From contig LNAC01000860.1 of assembly GCA_002007465.1 (NCBI GenBank), forward strand, positions 69,225 to 133,224: a DNA stretch of 64,000 nucleotides. The letters are read 5' to 3'. Below, piece by piece: positions 36,590-48,497 of this stretch. The translations under genes and the position numbers were made by a program. The notes below the pieces were generated by a model. That model was not told where the DNA came from, ran no database searches, and saw only the letters and a list, made by a program, of their open reading frames with translations. The stretch comes from Ailurus styani (lineage: Eukaryota; Chordata; Mammalia; Carnivora; Ailuridae). The first letter of the stretch is position 1. Every line of letters starts with the position of its first letter.

Positions 36590-37330
36590 TATAGGTACAG
36601 ACAAGAGACCAATGGGTAAGCTCACCCACATACAGAAACCTGATCTATGATTTTCTGAAAATTGCAGATCACTAGGAAAAGTGTAGAAGATTCAAGAACT
36701 GGAACTAGATTAACTGTATAGCCAGAACACAACAATTAATCAAAAGTAGCTTTAAGAATTTAATGTAGGGGCACCTGGATGGCTCAGTTGGTTAAGTGTC
36801 TGCCTTCGGCTCAGGTCATGATCCCACAGTCCTAGGATTGAGCCCCACATTGGGCTCCCGGATCAGTGGGGAGTCTGCTTCTCCCTCTCTCTCTGCCTGC
36901 TGCTCTGCCTACATGTGCCCTCTCTCTCTGTCAAATAAACAAAATCTTTTTTAAAAATTTAATGTAAAAAATTAAAGAACCCCTTTATGACTCTGGGATA
37001 GGAACAATCCTCAATAACGATACAAAATACACAAACCACAGAAAAAATAACTGATAAATATGACATGAAACACAAGAATTTTTTCATCATAAGTTAATAT
37101 AGAGTGAAGGAATAAGCCACAAACTTGGAGAAGATATTTCTCTCACAAAGAATTTCTATCTAGATTATATAAGACACTTCTAAAAATCAATAAAAAGGTA
37201 AGGGGTAAGGAAGAACAAAAGGAGCATAAAGGCCCCCCAAACATTTGACTCTTATTTGTAATGAGGAAAATGCAAATTAAAACTACACCAAGGTACCACT
37301 TCACACATCAGATGGAATAACATTTTAAAA
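36590..37330 (+). mobile_element. Old L1 ORF2 3' fragment, split by a SINE
   Basis: Includes 'acaagagaccaatgggtaag' and, past the SINE, 'gacactgggatagg'-like text, 'gccacaaacttggagaagat', 'gaggaaaatgcaaattaaaa' and 'aaggtaccacttcacacatc'. This is the usual end of ORF2. Likely continued at 37680-37857 after an inserted MER5-type element. Confidence 0.75.
36768..36955 (+). mobile_element. Carnivore SINE nested in L1
   Basis: 'ggggcacctggatggctcag' to 'tctctgtcaaataaacaaaa', with a perfect 11-bp duplication aatttaatgta (36757-36767 and 36956-36966). Confidence 0.95.
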
Positions 37331-37482
37331 GTCAGAGAATCCTGAGAGTCTCCCAACACGCAGAACAATGATAAGCTTTAATTTGATGTCTGGTGTTCAA
37401 TCACTTGGGACATGGTTGGCATTGACTGAACACAAGGTGCAAATCAGATAACCTCGTAACTCCACTCCTCAGTATAAATCTG

Positions 37483-37680
37483 GGAGCAGTGGGTTTCAAA
37501 CATTAGTGTACATGAGAAGCACTAGGGGGCTGGTTTAAACAAGGTTGCTGGGCCTCACCTCCAGAATTTCTGGTTCTTCAGGTTTGGGTGGGGCCCAGGA
37601 AATCACATTTCTACAAAGTTCCCAGGGGATGCTGATGCTGCTGTCCAGGCACCACGTATTAGGAGCCATGACTCTAAACC
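37483..37680. mobile_element. MER5-type hAT MITE
   Basis: Starts near 'cagtgggtttcaaacattag' and contains 'ctccagaatttctggttctt', 'gtggggcccaggaaatcaca' and 'aggggatgctgatgctgctg'. These are the hallmarks of MER5A/B. The family name is from memory. Confidence 0.75.
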
Positions 37681-37857
37681 CTTGCACATACCCACCAGAT
37701 GAAATGTATTCCAATATCTTCAAGAACACTCTTCATAATAGCCAAAAAAACCCAAAAAAACAAAAAAAACAAAAACAAACAAAAAAAGAAACCAAACCTG
37801 GAATCAATCCAAATGCCTCTCTAAAGTAGAATGGATAAATAAAATAATTTACTCATA
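37681..37857 (+). mobile_element. L1 3' fragment
   Basis: 'acactcttcataatagccaa', an A/C-rich expansion, 'caatccaaatgcctctctaa' and 'gtagaatggataaataaaat' match the last part of L1 ORF2. Probably the continuation of 36590-37330. Confidence 0.65.
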
Positions 37858-38037
37858 GGGGAGCCTAGGTGGTTCACTCAGTTAAGCATCTGACTCTTGA
37901 TTTCAGCTCAGTTCATGATCTCAGGGTTTTGAGATCTAACCCCATGTTGGGCTCTGTGCTGGGTGTGGAGCCTGTTTGGGATTTTCTCTCTCTCTCCCTC
38001 TCTGCCCCCCCCTTCAAAATAAAAAAAAAAAAAATAA
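37858..38037 (+). mobile_element. Older carnivore SINE
   Basis: 'ggggagcctaggtggttcac' and 'gttaagcatctgactcttg' form the head and 'ggctctgtgctgggtgtgga' the body. It ends in an A-run. A second SINE follows directly. Confidence 0.92.
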
Positions 38038-38227
38038 GGGGCGCCTGGGTGGCTCAGTAGGTTGGGTGGCTGCCTTTGGCTCAGGTCATGATCCCAGGGT
38101 CCTGGGATCCATTCCCACGTTGGGTTCCCTGCTCAGTGGGGAGCCTGCTTCTGTTCCCCCCCAACCTTGTGTGTACACACACATTCTCTTTCTCTGTCTC
38201 AAATAAATAAAATCTTAAAAAAAAAAA
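38038..38227 (+). mobile_element. Carnivore SINE inserted at the tail of another
   Basis: 'ggggcgcctgggtggctcag' begins immediately after the A-run of the older copy and ends at 'aaataaataaaatcttaaaa'. The poly-A of the first copy probably served as the target. Confidence 0.94.
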
Positions 38228-39018
38228 CCTGCCTATGTTTTCCTTCTCATGCCTTAATCCAAGTGCCCCTATGAATGTTCTTTCTTTTCTCCCTCACTGG
38301 TTGCCCTAGTTGGAACAAGACATTATGTTACCTGGTGTTTCATAATGCCTTGTAATTGGTTCTATAAATACCAAGTAAATGTATTTTGCCTGGCATCATG
38401 GTCATTTTGTTCAAGTTTTACTCTTTGAAATCCTGAAGCATATATAATTTATATCTGTATTTCTTATAAAACATAGGATGGTGTCTTGTATGTAATATAA
38501 ACTCAAAGATTTATTGAATGAGCATTAAAAGTCTAACTGAATCCTTTGCATTTGAACGCCTGTCACCCAACACTGCAGTTGGGTGATGGTACAACAAAAG
38601 GCAGCTTGTCGTGGTCTGGAGGGCAGACCAGGAAGCCCTAAATCAGAATCCAAATGATGGCTTTATACAAAGGCAGAGGACAGAAGCTGAGATACTCCAG
38701 ATGCATGAATTACAACTGTCCCCCCAGTGCAGCATCCCCCATGTGAACACTTGTGTGTGGCTTGAAAATGGTGAGCAGGAGAAAGTTCTGGAGAGTGGTT
38801 TATTTCCATTCTGCACCAATTCCCAGAAAGCCAAGGTGGGCAAACATACCGTAGGTTCCGAATCAATTAAAACTACTGAATTGATTAATCAATCCAAACG
38901 TCCACTCCACCAACATTCATGGAGTGTTTATTATGTATGGGGCACTTGCTGCTATTTTATAAAAGGAATTAGACCCTTTCTGTCATCCAGCAGCTACAGT
39001 ATAAACTCTCTCAAACTC

Positions 39019-39067
39019 ACGCATGTGTGCACACACACTCTCTCTCTCTCACACACACACACATACA
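39019..39067. repeat. (CA)n(CT)n(CA)n microsatellite
   Basis: A compound run 'gtgtgcacacacac', 'tctctctctctc', 'acacacacacac'. The long open frame that ends here is not a gene. Confidence 0.95.
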
Positions 39068-39349
39068 CCTAGAGTTCCTCATGTTTTACTTACATATGGT
39101 TGTAAATAAAAATATGAGAATACATCATTATATATGATCATACAGTAATCAAAAGAACATTTTAAATGAGAAAATAAAATTGTTAATAATTAAATTTGTG
39201 GTTGAATTTGACTATGGAGCCGAGTGCTCTTAACTACCATACTGTGCCTTTTCCTGTTGTGTTATTTACAACAGTTCTGAGGCAATTACATTTTCTAACA
39301 TTAAGCATTTATTTAATGGTGCTTGGAACATACTCATTTTGATTGGATC

Positions 39350-39480
39350 TAAATCATGGCTCTCTCTGTCCTAGCAGTGTGCTCTTGGAAACATTGTATA
39401 ATATTTTTTCATCTGTAAAATGAGAAATGTAGTATCTGCCTCTAGCACTGTTGAGAGGACTCAAGGCAATGATGGAAGGG
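39350..39480 (+). repeat. MIR fragment
   Basis: 'gtgctcttggaaacattg', 'tttcatctgtaaaatgagaa' and 'ctgttgagaggactcaaggc' fit the second half of a MIR. Confidence 0.65.
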
Positions 39481-39522
39481 CGGAGCCATTATCACTGCCA
39501 TGCTTCTTAAAGCAGGTGAATG

Positions 39523-39729
39523 GGGGTGCCTGGGTGGCTCAGTCATTAAGTGTCTGCCTTCGGCTCAGATTATGATCCCAGGTCCTGGGATCAAGCCCCT
39601 CATTGGGCTCCCTGCTCTGTGGGAAGCCTGCTTCTCCCTCTCCCACTCCCCCTGCTTGTGTTCTGTCTCTTGCTGTCTCTCTCCATCAAATAAATAAAAT
39701 AAAAATCTTAAAAAAAAATAAAAAAGAAA
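39523..39729 (+). mobile_element. Carnivore SINE
   Basis: 'gggtgcctgggtggctcagt' to 'atcaaataaataaaataaaa' and poly-A. The short duplication gtgaatg (39516-39522 and 39730-39736) borders it. Confidence 0.94.
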
Positions 39730-40345
39730 GTGAATGACTGCATCCAAGTCAAAAGACAGTAATGGAAGTATGAAGAAAGCCACTTGGAAGATAAAGTTTG
39801 TTGGTTTCTACGCCAATAATTATTTCTGTGGAAAAGCACTCTGGCCATTCACTGGTTCAATGGGAAGACATTTACTCAGTTATTCCTTTGTGTTTGCCCA
39901 ATGCTAGAGAGGGACAGTGCTTAGTTTAGTGCTTTAGTTTTCTCTTTAGTGAGAGAAAGAAAGCACAAGCAAAAGGCTCAACAGTGGTTTAAAAAAAAAA
40001 AGTCTTCCCATGCTCAGAGGTGGTAAGACAACCAGTTGAGCTGGATCATAGAGAAATGGGGCTGGAGATAAAGGTGGGTACTAAGTGGGGGCCAGTTAGT
40101 GGAAAGATCTGTATGTCATGGTAAGAGGATGAAAATGTGATTGTAAGCTAAATCCAAAAATATTAGGATCGGATATTTAACTAGACAGTTTTGGTAGCAG
40201 AGTACCCTTAATTATGGGAATGGAGTAATGAAAAGAGAAACAGAAAAACCTTTTAGGAAGGAAGTGAAATAAGCCAGGAGAAAGGGCAAGCTCACTTTTT
40301 TCTGGGATGCTAAGAGATATTTTACAAAGAATATACAGGCTTTTG

Positions 40346-40533
40346 GGGTGCCTGGATGGCTCAGTCAGTTAAATGTCTGACTCTTGATTCTGGCTCAGGT
40401 CATGATCCTGGGGTCCTGGGATCAAGCCCCCTGTTGGGCTCCATGCTCAGCAGGGGGTCTGCTTAAGGATTCTCTCTTTCTCTCCCTCCATTCAGATTCT
40501 CTCTCTCTCAAATAAATAAACCTTTTTTAAAAA
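40346..40533 (+). mobile_element. Carnivore SINE
   Basis: 'gggtgcctggatggctcagt' and 'taaatgtctgactcttgatt' form the head, with a tail 'caaataaataaaccttttt'. Flanking text atacaggcttttg and ataggcttttg marks the target duplication. Confidence 0.92.
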
Positions 40534-41084
40534 ATATAGGCTTTTGTTGGTTCCTTAAACATGGTTTGCATTTTGATGAGCTTTGGGAAGTCACGTCGGG
40601 AAACACTATGGATTTGAAGCCCAATTACCCTCATCCACTCATCAGGAATTACTTCTGAGTTCTGGACAACCCTTCAAATCATTCCTGGTCTCCTCATCCC
40701 TTTGGGTTGGCCTGTGAAACCGACCCACCCACTTCTCCCCTTGTTGGGGTTTTTATACCCAAGACCTATGATGTAGAGAGGCACACAGCTTCCTCCTAGA
40801 GGTAAAGCCCTCTGCCATATACCAGCAGCCCTGAGGGAAGCCAAATGAGCCAACCAAGCACCAGAAATCTTTCAAGTTACTGATAACATGTGACTTCTGT
40901 GTATTTGTAATCACAGTTCTCGCAGCCACTCTGATTGAAATGTCCACAGTCCATAACCTCTTCCCTCCTCCCAAATGTATGCCTCACTAAATTACTTCCT
41001 ACGCAAGGAGCCAATGCTTGCTTCATAAATTCTTATCCATCAGATAAGCAGCAGGAATGAAGGACTACAATGAAGGGCCAACTG

Positions 41085-41535
41085 TGGTAGGCTGAATAAC
41101 GGTACCCCAAAGATGTTCATGTCCTAGTCCCCAGAGCCCGTGCATATGTTTCAGTGTAAAGGGAAACTAAGGTGACAGATGGAGTTCAGGTTGCTAACCA
41201 TCTAACCGTAACATAGGGTGATCATCATGGATTACCTGGTTGAGTCCAGTGTAATCACAAGGGTCAGTCCTTACAAGTGGAGGGTGGAGGCAGGACAAAA
41301 AAGTCAGAAAAGGATGTGAGGGCAAAGCAAGGCCAGAGAGATGCCATGTGACTCAAAACTGTGCCCTTGCTGGATGTGAAGCTGGAGGAAAGAACCATGA
41401 GGCAGGGAACATGGGCAGGCTGTGTAAGCTGGAAAAGGAAAGGAAACGGATGCTCCCCTAGAGCTACCAGAATAGAACATAGCCCACCCAGCATCTTGAC
41501 TTGAGGCCAGTGAGATGATATTATAAAAATAGAAA
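41085..41535 (+). mobile_element. MLT1-like solo LTR (ERVL-MaLR type)
   Basis: 'ggtaggctgaataacggtac', 'ccccaaagatgttcatgtcc', 'gtccagtgtaatcacaaggg', 'gaaacggatgctcccctaga' and 'catcttgacttgaggccagt' follow the order of an ancient mammalian LTR. The class is from memory. There is no internal coding region. Confidence 0.7.
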
Positions 41536-42666
41536 ATGGTCAAACAATCGCATATGACCCCATAAAAGTCCCCACACCACTCATAAAGGCAGAACAACTA
41601 GTTTGCAAAGTAGAAAAGCACTGAACTAAGTAAATGAAAGCAACTAATGGGCTGCGACTATCAGCTTTTTCCTCCTGGAATGATCGTAATTTCAGGTCTA
41701 CAACCAAACAATACATTTTTCATTACATGTTTTTGCAGAAACTGGTAATTGAGCCGTTGAAAGTCTGATTTTGGTAAATATATCTTTCAAAGCCATCAGC
41801 AAATTCTCTGCTCTGATTAAAGGAAGGGAGGATAAATCCTCACGCTTTTATTTACTCCCCATAAAGCTGGGTATCTTGAAGGGGTCAAGGAAAAAATCCC
41901 ATTACATATACCTATAAATATTATTTCAGACGTGTAACTGTTGGCACGGTGGGCACCGTCTGTGGCAGAAGTCTGATGGGGCTCTAATTGTACTCTCAGT
42001 GACAAAGCATTCTCGAAAAGTGTTCTCTGACTATGGTCCCATGAACATCAGGCTACAATTGTGACGAAGAGCTTAAACATCATACTCACGACTGACTCCT
42101 TCATGTTCACAGAAAGATTAGATCAGAATGAATACAGGAAAAAATCGCTCTGGGTAATAAAGCAAGTGTATCTAATTAGCATTAGTGCAGTGATCAAGTA
42201 AAGCGGTTCACTGTATTAAGTTACCCTGCTTGTAGCTTTATTTCTGGCACTAAAAGTAGGAGGCTTGCAATCAGTTCACATTAAGCCTGCAATAGCTCTG
42301 TACATATTCAGTGTGCTTAAAACACACTAAGGTGCTTTAATTTAGGAACCCTCCAATAGTGATTAGGGAGTGATGTTATTTATAGCAAAGCACAATCCGT
42401 TTAGGAATCTGATTGAGAATGTCTTCAATGGTCTCCCATTACCCTGAAAACTACTTATTTTCTTCATCAAAAGGAACACAGTTTAAATCAGAGCCACACA
42501 TACCTGTCACCACACACAAACATGAAGCCAGGTTTGGCTCTTCTTCTCCCTGAGACACACTTTCAGGAGTCCTGAATTTATTGTGGTCAGGGGGAATCTG
42601 AGCAGATTTCCTACAACACTGAGACATCACTATAAACCAGGAAGGAACCCAAAATAGGGTCTTTCA

Positions 42667-42716
42667 GTACACACACACACACGCACACGCACACACGTGT
42701 GTGTACACGTGTGTGC
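42667..42716. repeat. 50-bp perfectly alternating purine-pyrimidine tract
   Basis: From 'gtacacacac' through 'cacacacgtgtgtgtacacg' to 'tgtgtgc' every step alternates purine and pyrimidine. The centre is an inverted repeat around acgt. A (CT)n run follows at 42717-42734. Confidence 0.95.
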
Positions 42717-44631
42717 TTTCTCTCTCTCTCTCTCCTATCCACTCACACACAGGCACTCGCTCAATCTTTTGCTCACCAAAATAAAAGTTCAAATCAAAAC
42801 CCAGCACTGACAAACTCAGTTTTTGGCCTGTTATGTTCAAAATCTGTTGCATCATGTAAATAAATGTGCCCAAAACAACCACCACCACAACAAAAATTCC
42901 TGAAACAACAATGATCCTATTTAAAGATGCTGCTTGAATTTTAATGTCTTTCATTTCAAACCCAAAATAGTAAGTTTGATGACACAAATAGAAAATAAAG
43001 TCTTCCTCAAGCCTTTCTAGGATATGATCCACTTAAGCACAGGATGAAAATATTTTAAAAGGCCCTTTAAAAACCAAGAGGCAGATGTTCAGGTAAAAAC
43101 AAAGCCAGGAGACTGTATATTTTAATAAAGCTATTATAGGTGCAGCCCCAAGTTAGGAGTGGCATTGAGGCTAGGGTGTGTCTAAACCATCACCACCTGT
43201 TTGCCCTGAAAAATCAATTAAAGTCACACTTTCAGAGTAGTCCCCTTCTACCAATAAAACTTAGCCAGTTTCATCGAGAGACCTGAGCTCCGCAGAGGGA
43301 ATGTACTTGAAACCTGAATCCTTAGTCTTGTGTTCCTGCACTGCTTGCATTCATATAAACTAATCACAGAAAAACCAGCCTTGAGGGGCAATGGCAGAAA
43401 TGAGAGGAAGAAAAAGACCAAAAAGAGAGAGAAAGAGAGAGAGAGGGAGAGAGAAATTCTTATTTCCACTGCCTTCATCCTGAGAATTATACTTCCTTTT
43501 GGAGAACTCCAGTAATTTCTTCAAAGGCTCTATTTTTTTCCCCTCTTTTCTTTTTTCTCCTACAGAATTCTGTGCTACATTTTCTGTGCAACAGAAGAGA
43601 TCCAACTTTGCAAGTTGAAAGCAAGGGCAGGAAAGCCATCCCAAGTGTTTTAGTAATTAAACGAATATGCATAATGAACCATATGCCCAAAGGGCCTGTT
43701 CTTCATGTGGGCCAGATTTTTGTTTGAATTTTTAATTTTTATATACAGATGAAACATTCAGTGTAATCTACCAACAGTGTGAGAGAGCATGCAATAAGAA
43801 AAAGTGCGAGGGACAGTCCACGTAGGAGCAGGAACAGGAGACACTAGAGAAATCCTGCTCTGAAGATGTTGATTCAAATGTGTTTTTTCCCCTCTAGCAA
43901 TTGTTCTTGTCATCTGCTCAGAGTCTTCAGGAGACACACATAACGAATACACTGACAGCTTTATACAGTATGAGTAAAATACAGTGCCGTCAGCCGAAAA
44001 GTGTGAAAATCCCATGGGACAAACAAGGATTTCTTAAAAAAAAAAAAAAATCTTTCTACACCCATCATTCAGACTACCATCTTGAATTACAGGGAATCCT
44101 CCCAAGTCTCTTTCGGAAGCTACATAAATATTATATTGTAGGCTCTAAGCCACATATATTAGCGATTTGAACTGATCTAAGAGGAATTCTTACTTCTCAA
44201 TGGTGCAACTGTGTGTAGCGGGTAGAAAACGCTCAGGGCGAAATGCAAGCTTGCCCTCCCCACTCCTACAGCAATACGCGCTGTGAATTTAAGGATTCAA
44301 TATGCTTGCTCAGACATACACATCCCTTATATTTCCTAAACTACCGTCATGGAAGAACTGGCAAAACCTTCCTTTAAGCTTTTCAGTGTCATTTTGAAAA
44401 TACTGAGTTATAATCAAAGCAACATTAAGAGACACAGAGTCTGATAAAATTTCCTATATCAGCTGCTGGACACACAGGATTGAGGAAGCATTCTCTAATG
44501 CAGAAGAGAGCTTTTTAAAAATGTGTTTGCACGACGTTTGAAATTTACAGGGATGGTCTGGACAAAGTCACCAGGTCCTTCCGGTGGGTTAATCTTGTAA
44601 ATGCCTAATTCAGGATAAACATTTCAGAATG

Positions 44632-44633
<2 letters not shown>

Positions 44634-44679
<46 letters not shown>
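44634..44679. repeat. (GT)23 microsatellite
   Basis: A pure 46-bp GT run followed by a G-rich 'gggagtcgggttaggggggt' segment. Confidence 0.98.
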
Positions 44680-44680
<1 letters not shown>

Positions 44681-45503
44681 GGGAGTCGGGTTAGGGGGGT
44701 GCCACAGAGGAAATGGTAAAGTTCACTATCCTCCACATCTTTAACTGAAATAACCCAAATGCAAGACGCCACAATGGGCCTTCTGGCATTGAGAAAAGAT
44801 TACAAAAACAAATCTGATCAAAAATCAATGTGAAGCCTTAGACTATTTTGAGCCCCCATTTTGAACACAGATATGCTGTCATTTTCACAATGTAAACACC
44901 AGAAATGGAAGGCAAAGCATTTAAAGAGCAAATAATAACGGAGCTGTAAATAACATCTCTCATTGCTTTCACTCTTAATTCAGAGTTTATGCCTTTGACA
45001 ATGGCTAGGTTACTTGATCTAGTGGTCTCGGCGGAAAGACAGATAAACTTCAACTGCAGGCACAAGACAAAAATTGACAAGGAGCGTCACCTTTCCTGAC
45101 TGTTTAAATCCTTTAAGGAAGTGTCGGAGCAATTAGAGAGGGAGTGTAATCTTTGCAGAGTGCATTAACACTCTCCGACCTCCCAGACAATAGATCAGAC
45201 CTCAGACACATAATGCTTCCCTAAGGCTTTTTTAGCCAGCATATTTGATCTCTTAGTCACTCCGCGTGTTACCATAGGTATCATCCCCATAGAAGGCATT
45301 ATTCATGAGCACTGCTGTCCACTAGGTCTGAGACTGGCCTGCAATCAAGCAAAAGCAGGAAAATCACCTTAATCCTCTGCGTATTTCCTGTATCTTTAAG
45401 GCGGGGAGAGGGAGGGAGGGAGTCTAGACTTCTAGAAAATAGTCTTTCACAATTCTCTTACTATTGTTTAAAGCTACAGAGTCTGTTTTGTAAAAGTGAA
45501 TGA

Positions 45504-45950
45504 CAGTGGTCCCCCCGTTATCTGTGGGGGACACCTTCCAAGACGCCCAGGGGGCACCTGAAACTACAAAGAGGCTATGTTTTTCCCCTACATACACACT
45601 CATGATAAAATCTAATTGATAAATTAGACACAGTACGAGATTCACTACAGAAATTAATAACAAGTAGCAAAACAGAACAATCCTAGCAACATACTCGAAC
45701 AGAAGTTTCATGAAGGTTTCTCACTCAAAAGTATTTTTTGTACATACTCCCCTTTCCTCTTGGGATGACGAGAGACGGTAAAACAGCTGCGCGGTGAGGT
45801 GAATGACGGAGGCTCAGGGACGGAGTGCTGGGCTACCAGTGACCTTCTGACATACATCAGACAGAGGGTCATCTGCTCCTAGACCACAGGTGACACTGAG
45901 CCACTAAAGCCATGGGAAGCAGAACCGCGGAGAAGGGGAGACTACGGAAT
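45504..45950. mobile_element. Tigger-like (TcMar) MITE
   Basis: The left end 'cagtggtccccccgttatct' and right end 'gaaccgcggagaaggggaga' (then ctacgg) are imperfect inverted repeats of a Tigger-type element. Internal text such as 'attgataaattagacacagt' and 'ggtgaatgacggaggctcag' agrees. About 445 bp, non-autonomous. Confidence 0.75.
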
Positions 45951-48279
45951 TGCATTAATGTGGATGGGTCATTAGATGAGCATGGGCTGCAGGCAGCAGG
46001 GCAACCTCCAAAACATTTGATGTTTTTGTCTGTACAATGAACTTCATAATCGACTCACTGAGAAAAACGCCAGGTGTGATAAACCGTACGGTAATATGCA
46101 AAAGAAAGCAAGGGGGGGGGGAATCAAATCAACTCCTTGTACTGCAAGCTTTTAAATCTTCATCTGTCCTGCAGGTCATGTGGCAAGGCACACCGGTCAG
46201 GCAATAACCTATTTCCTGATGAACACATCCTGTTCCAACAGCTAATCTCACAGTGGAAGCTTGGCTTTTACCACTTATTATAAACATTTTCAAGAACTGC
46301 TTACCGCGATATATTTTTTAATGGATTAGATTTTGGTCAGCTGCTAACAGAGAACTGAATATTCTTTATACGAAGACAGCAAAATAGGTTTTCTGAGAGT
46401 CTGACTTACTTTCCACTTTTCTCCCTCATGAGTAATTGGAATAGCAATTGAAACAGAATATAAGAAGGCTAGGTTTCTCTTCTGTTCTTTTTTCTTTTCC
46501 TCCCTCTTCCATTATAAGAAATTCTGTATCCAAGCTCATGGTATACAAGACCTGTATTGGTTTTGAACTTTATCACAAGACTTGGTGAAATGTTCAAAAG
46601 AGAGACAAAGGCCGAAATTCACATAATTTGCTCAAGACTATTACAGCTGTCTGTTGATGACACTCAGCAACTAAAGCCTACCACATTTAAAGCAAAATAA
46701 TCACATTTTCTTAGAATCAAGGCAGTTCCCCCTTGAAAATGTGTACTGCCAAGGTTTTTCAAATGAGACTGCAAGAAAAGAGAAGAGCTGCATATTAGCT
46801 TTATGTTTCAGCAAATCACTTTAGAGTTAGCATTTCCAAACCCAAACTTAAGAAAAAAAAAATGGCAGATGAAAATAGATACCCACAAAAAGCAATTTAA
46901 GAACTTTTGAAACTTAACTAGCAATAAAGAAAGATCTATTGAATGCTTTAATTTTGTTTCAACCATGTCTAAAATCCAAAATGAAATAATGAAAGTAAAT
47001 GGAAAAATATTACCATATCTACTATGCATCTTCTAATGTTTTACAAAGAAATTGCTTATGTTTTTAATCCCTGGGTAAAATTGCTTCAAGGGATTCGTGA
47101 TCCCACTCAGATTAAAACTAACCATGAACAGTTAGCTAAGGAAGGAGATACCCTCCTGAACCAACTGTATTTAATATTCTGATGAGAAGGTATATCTGTG
47201 TACAGACACTCACACACACACACACAGCACTATGCCTAAGTAATTTAGTACAATAGCAAAGGACTTTATAACCCTGACCAATGGCACGGGCATACGATTT
47301 TAGTTAAGAAACTTAAAAATAAAAGGGAAAAACAGGCTTAAATTGTTGTCCTGTGAAATTTGTACCAAATTCACAATAATCCCATACCTTGTGCCTAAAG
47401 ATGAACATGCCATAGAATATCTGAGTAAATCATCATAGAGATTAGACATTGCCAAAAATTGAGGTTTCTTTAAACTAATATAATGATTTCTGCTTGTAGA
47501 TGATTGCATTAAATTAAAAATAAATTGCTGAAATTAAAATCCCCAAGAAGCCATCCACAGAAATTTACCTTGGACTTTTATCATTTATGAGTTTCTATCG
47601 CCACCTGCAGGACAATCTTTAAGTAAACTCAAGCAATGGTTAGGCTATTTGCCATTCTTTTCCTCCTTTCTTCTCTTCCTTCTCCTCTTCTTCTCTTACT
47701 GTGTCTGTGTGCGCCTATGTGTGTGCATTAAATTGCTAGGGTATCAATTATTTATCTTTTGAAAATATATAGATTATTTAACATGTAAAAAATCACCAAT
47801 GAAATACAAAATTAAATTTACGGATAGAGGTGAAGGGGACTGTAGCCACAGGCAGCCAATTTTCTAACAGCACAGCATATATTACATTGTCCAATTTTGC
47901 AAAGTAAAATTTTGATGGAAAGTTAGCTTACAGTAATTCCCTTACCAAAATGGTGAGAACTTCAATGATTTCCAAGAAGAGCAGTTTTTACTAAGGAACA
48001 GTTTACAAAAAAAGTTTATAATTCCATGTAGCTGGCATATAGCAGAGAAGAAATATACCAGAGAAGAAAGTATCAGCAAATTCATGCTTAGGGTTTTGTT
48101 GCTCTTTAAACAAAATACAAGTGTTAGATAGTATTTTACTGTTACTGTGACCCAATAAAGAACAGGTTTTAAGAGCAGATGTCAAAGCTTAAACACAAAA
48201 GCACAGATCATCATCATCATCCTGTTTAGGTCTTCGTCAGTATCAACATCAAGTTTGGATTAGAAAGATCCATCACCTG

Positions 48280-48497
48280 GGGCGCCTGGCTGGCTTGGTT
48301 GGTTAAGTGACTGACTCTTGATATCGACTCAGGTCATGATCTTAGGGTCTTGAAATCTGCCCCTTGTGAGACCCTGCACTGGCGAGATGAGTTGGCTTGG
48401 GATTCTCTCTCTCTCTCTACCCTACAGCCCCCAACCCAAAGCATACATGTTCTCTCTCTCTAAAGTGGATAAATAATAAAGAAAAGAAAAAGAAAAA
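48280..48497 (+). mobile_element. Carnivore SINE, older type
   Basis: 'gggcgcctggctggcttggt' and 'taagtgactgactcttgata' lead to an A-rich tail. The 18-bp duplication agaaagatccaYcacctg (48262-48279 and 48498-48515) has one mismatch. Confidence 0.94.

Larger units (their letters stand above)
41590..45400. other. Repeat-poor intronic block
   Basis: Apart from a 50-bp alternating tract (42667-42716), GA/CT tracts and (GT)n at 44634-44679, I see no transposon in this 3.8-kb stretch, although the flanking sequence is full of them. It holds homeodomain-type 'taattag' text near 42174 and an octamer-like 'atatgcataat' near 43666. That would suit a conserved regulatory block, but the sequence alone cannot show it. 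Confidence 0.4.

Noticed and set aside
38611..39072. 153-codon open frame on the plus strand, one of the longest in the window
   Set aside because: It has no ATG at its start, no splice sites or domain, and it ends in a CA/CT microsatellite. It probably stays open by low-complexity and chance.
42664..43032. 122-codon open frame on the minus strand with a hydrophobic stretch
   Set aside because: It ends in the CA/TG tract and has no acceptor or donor in a frame compatible with MCTP2. No domain recognised.
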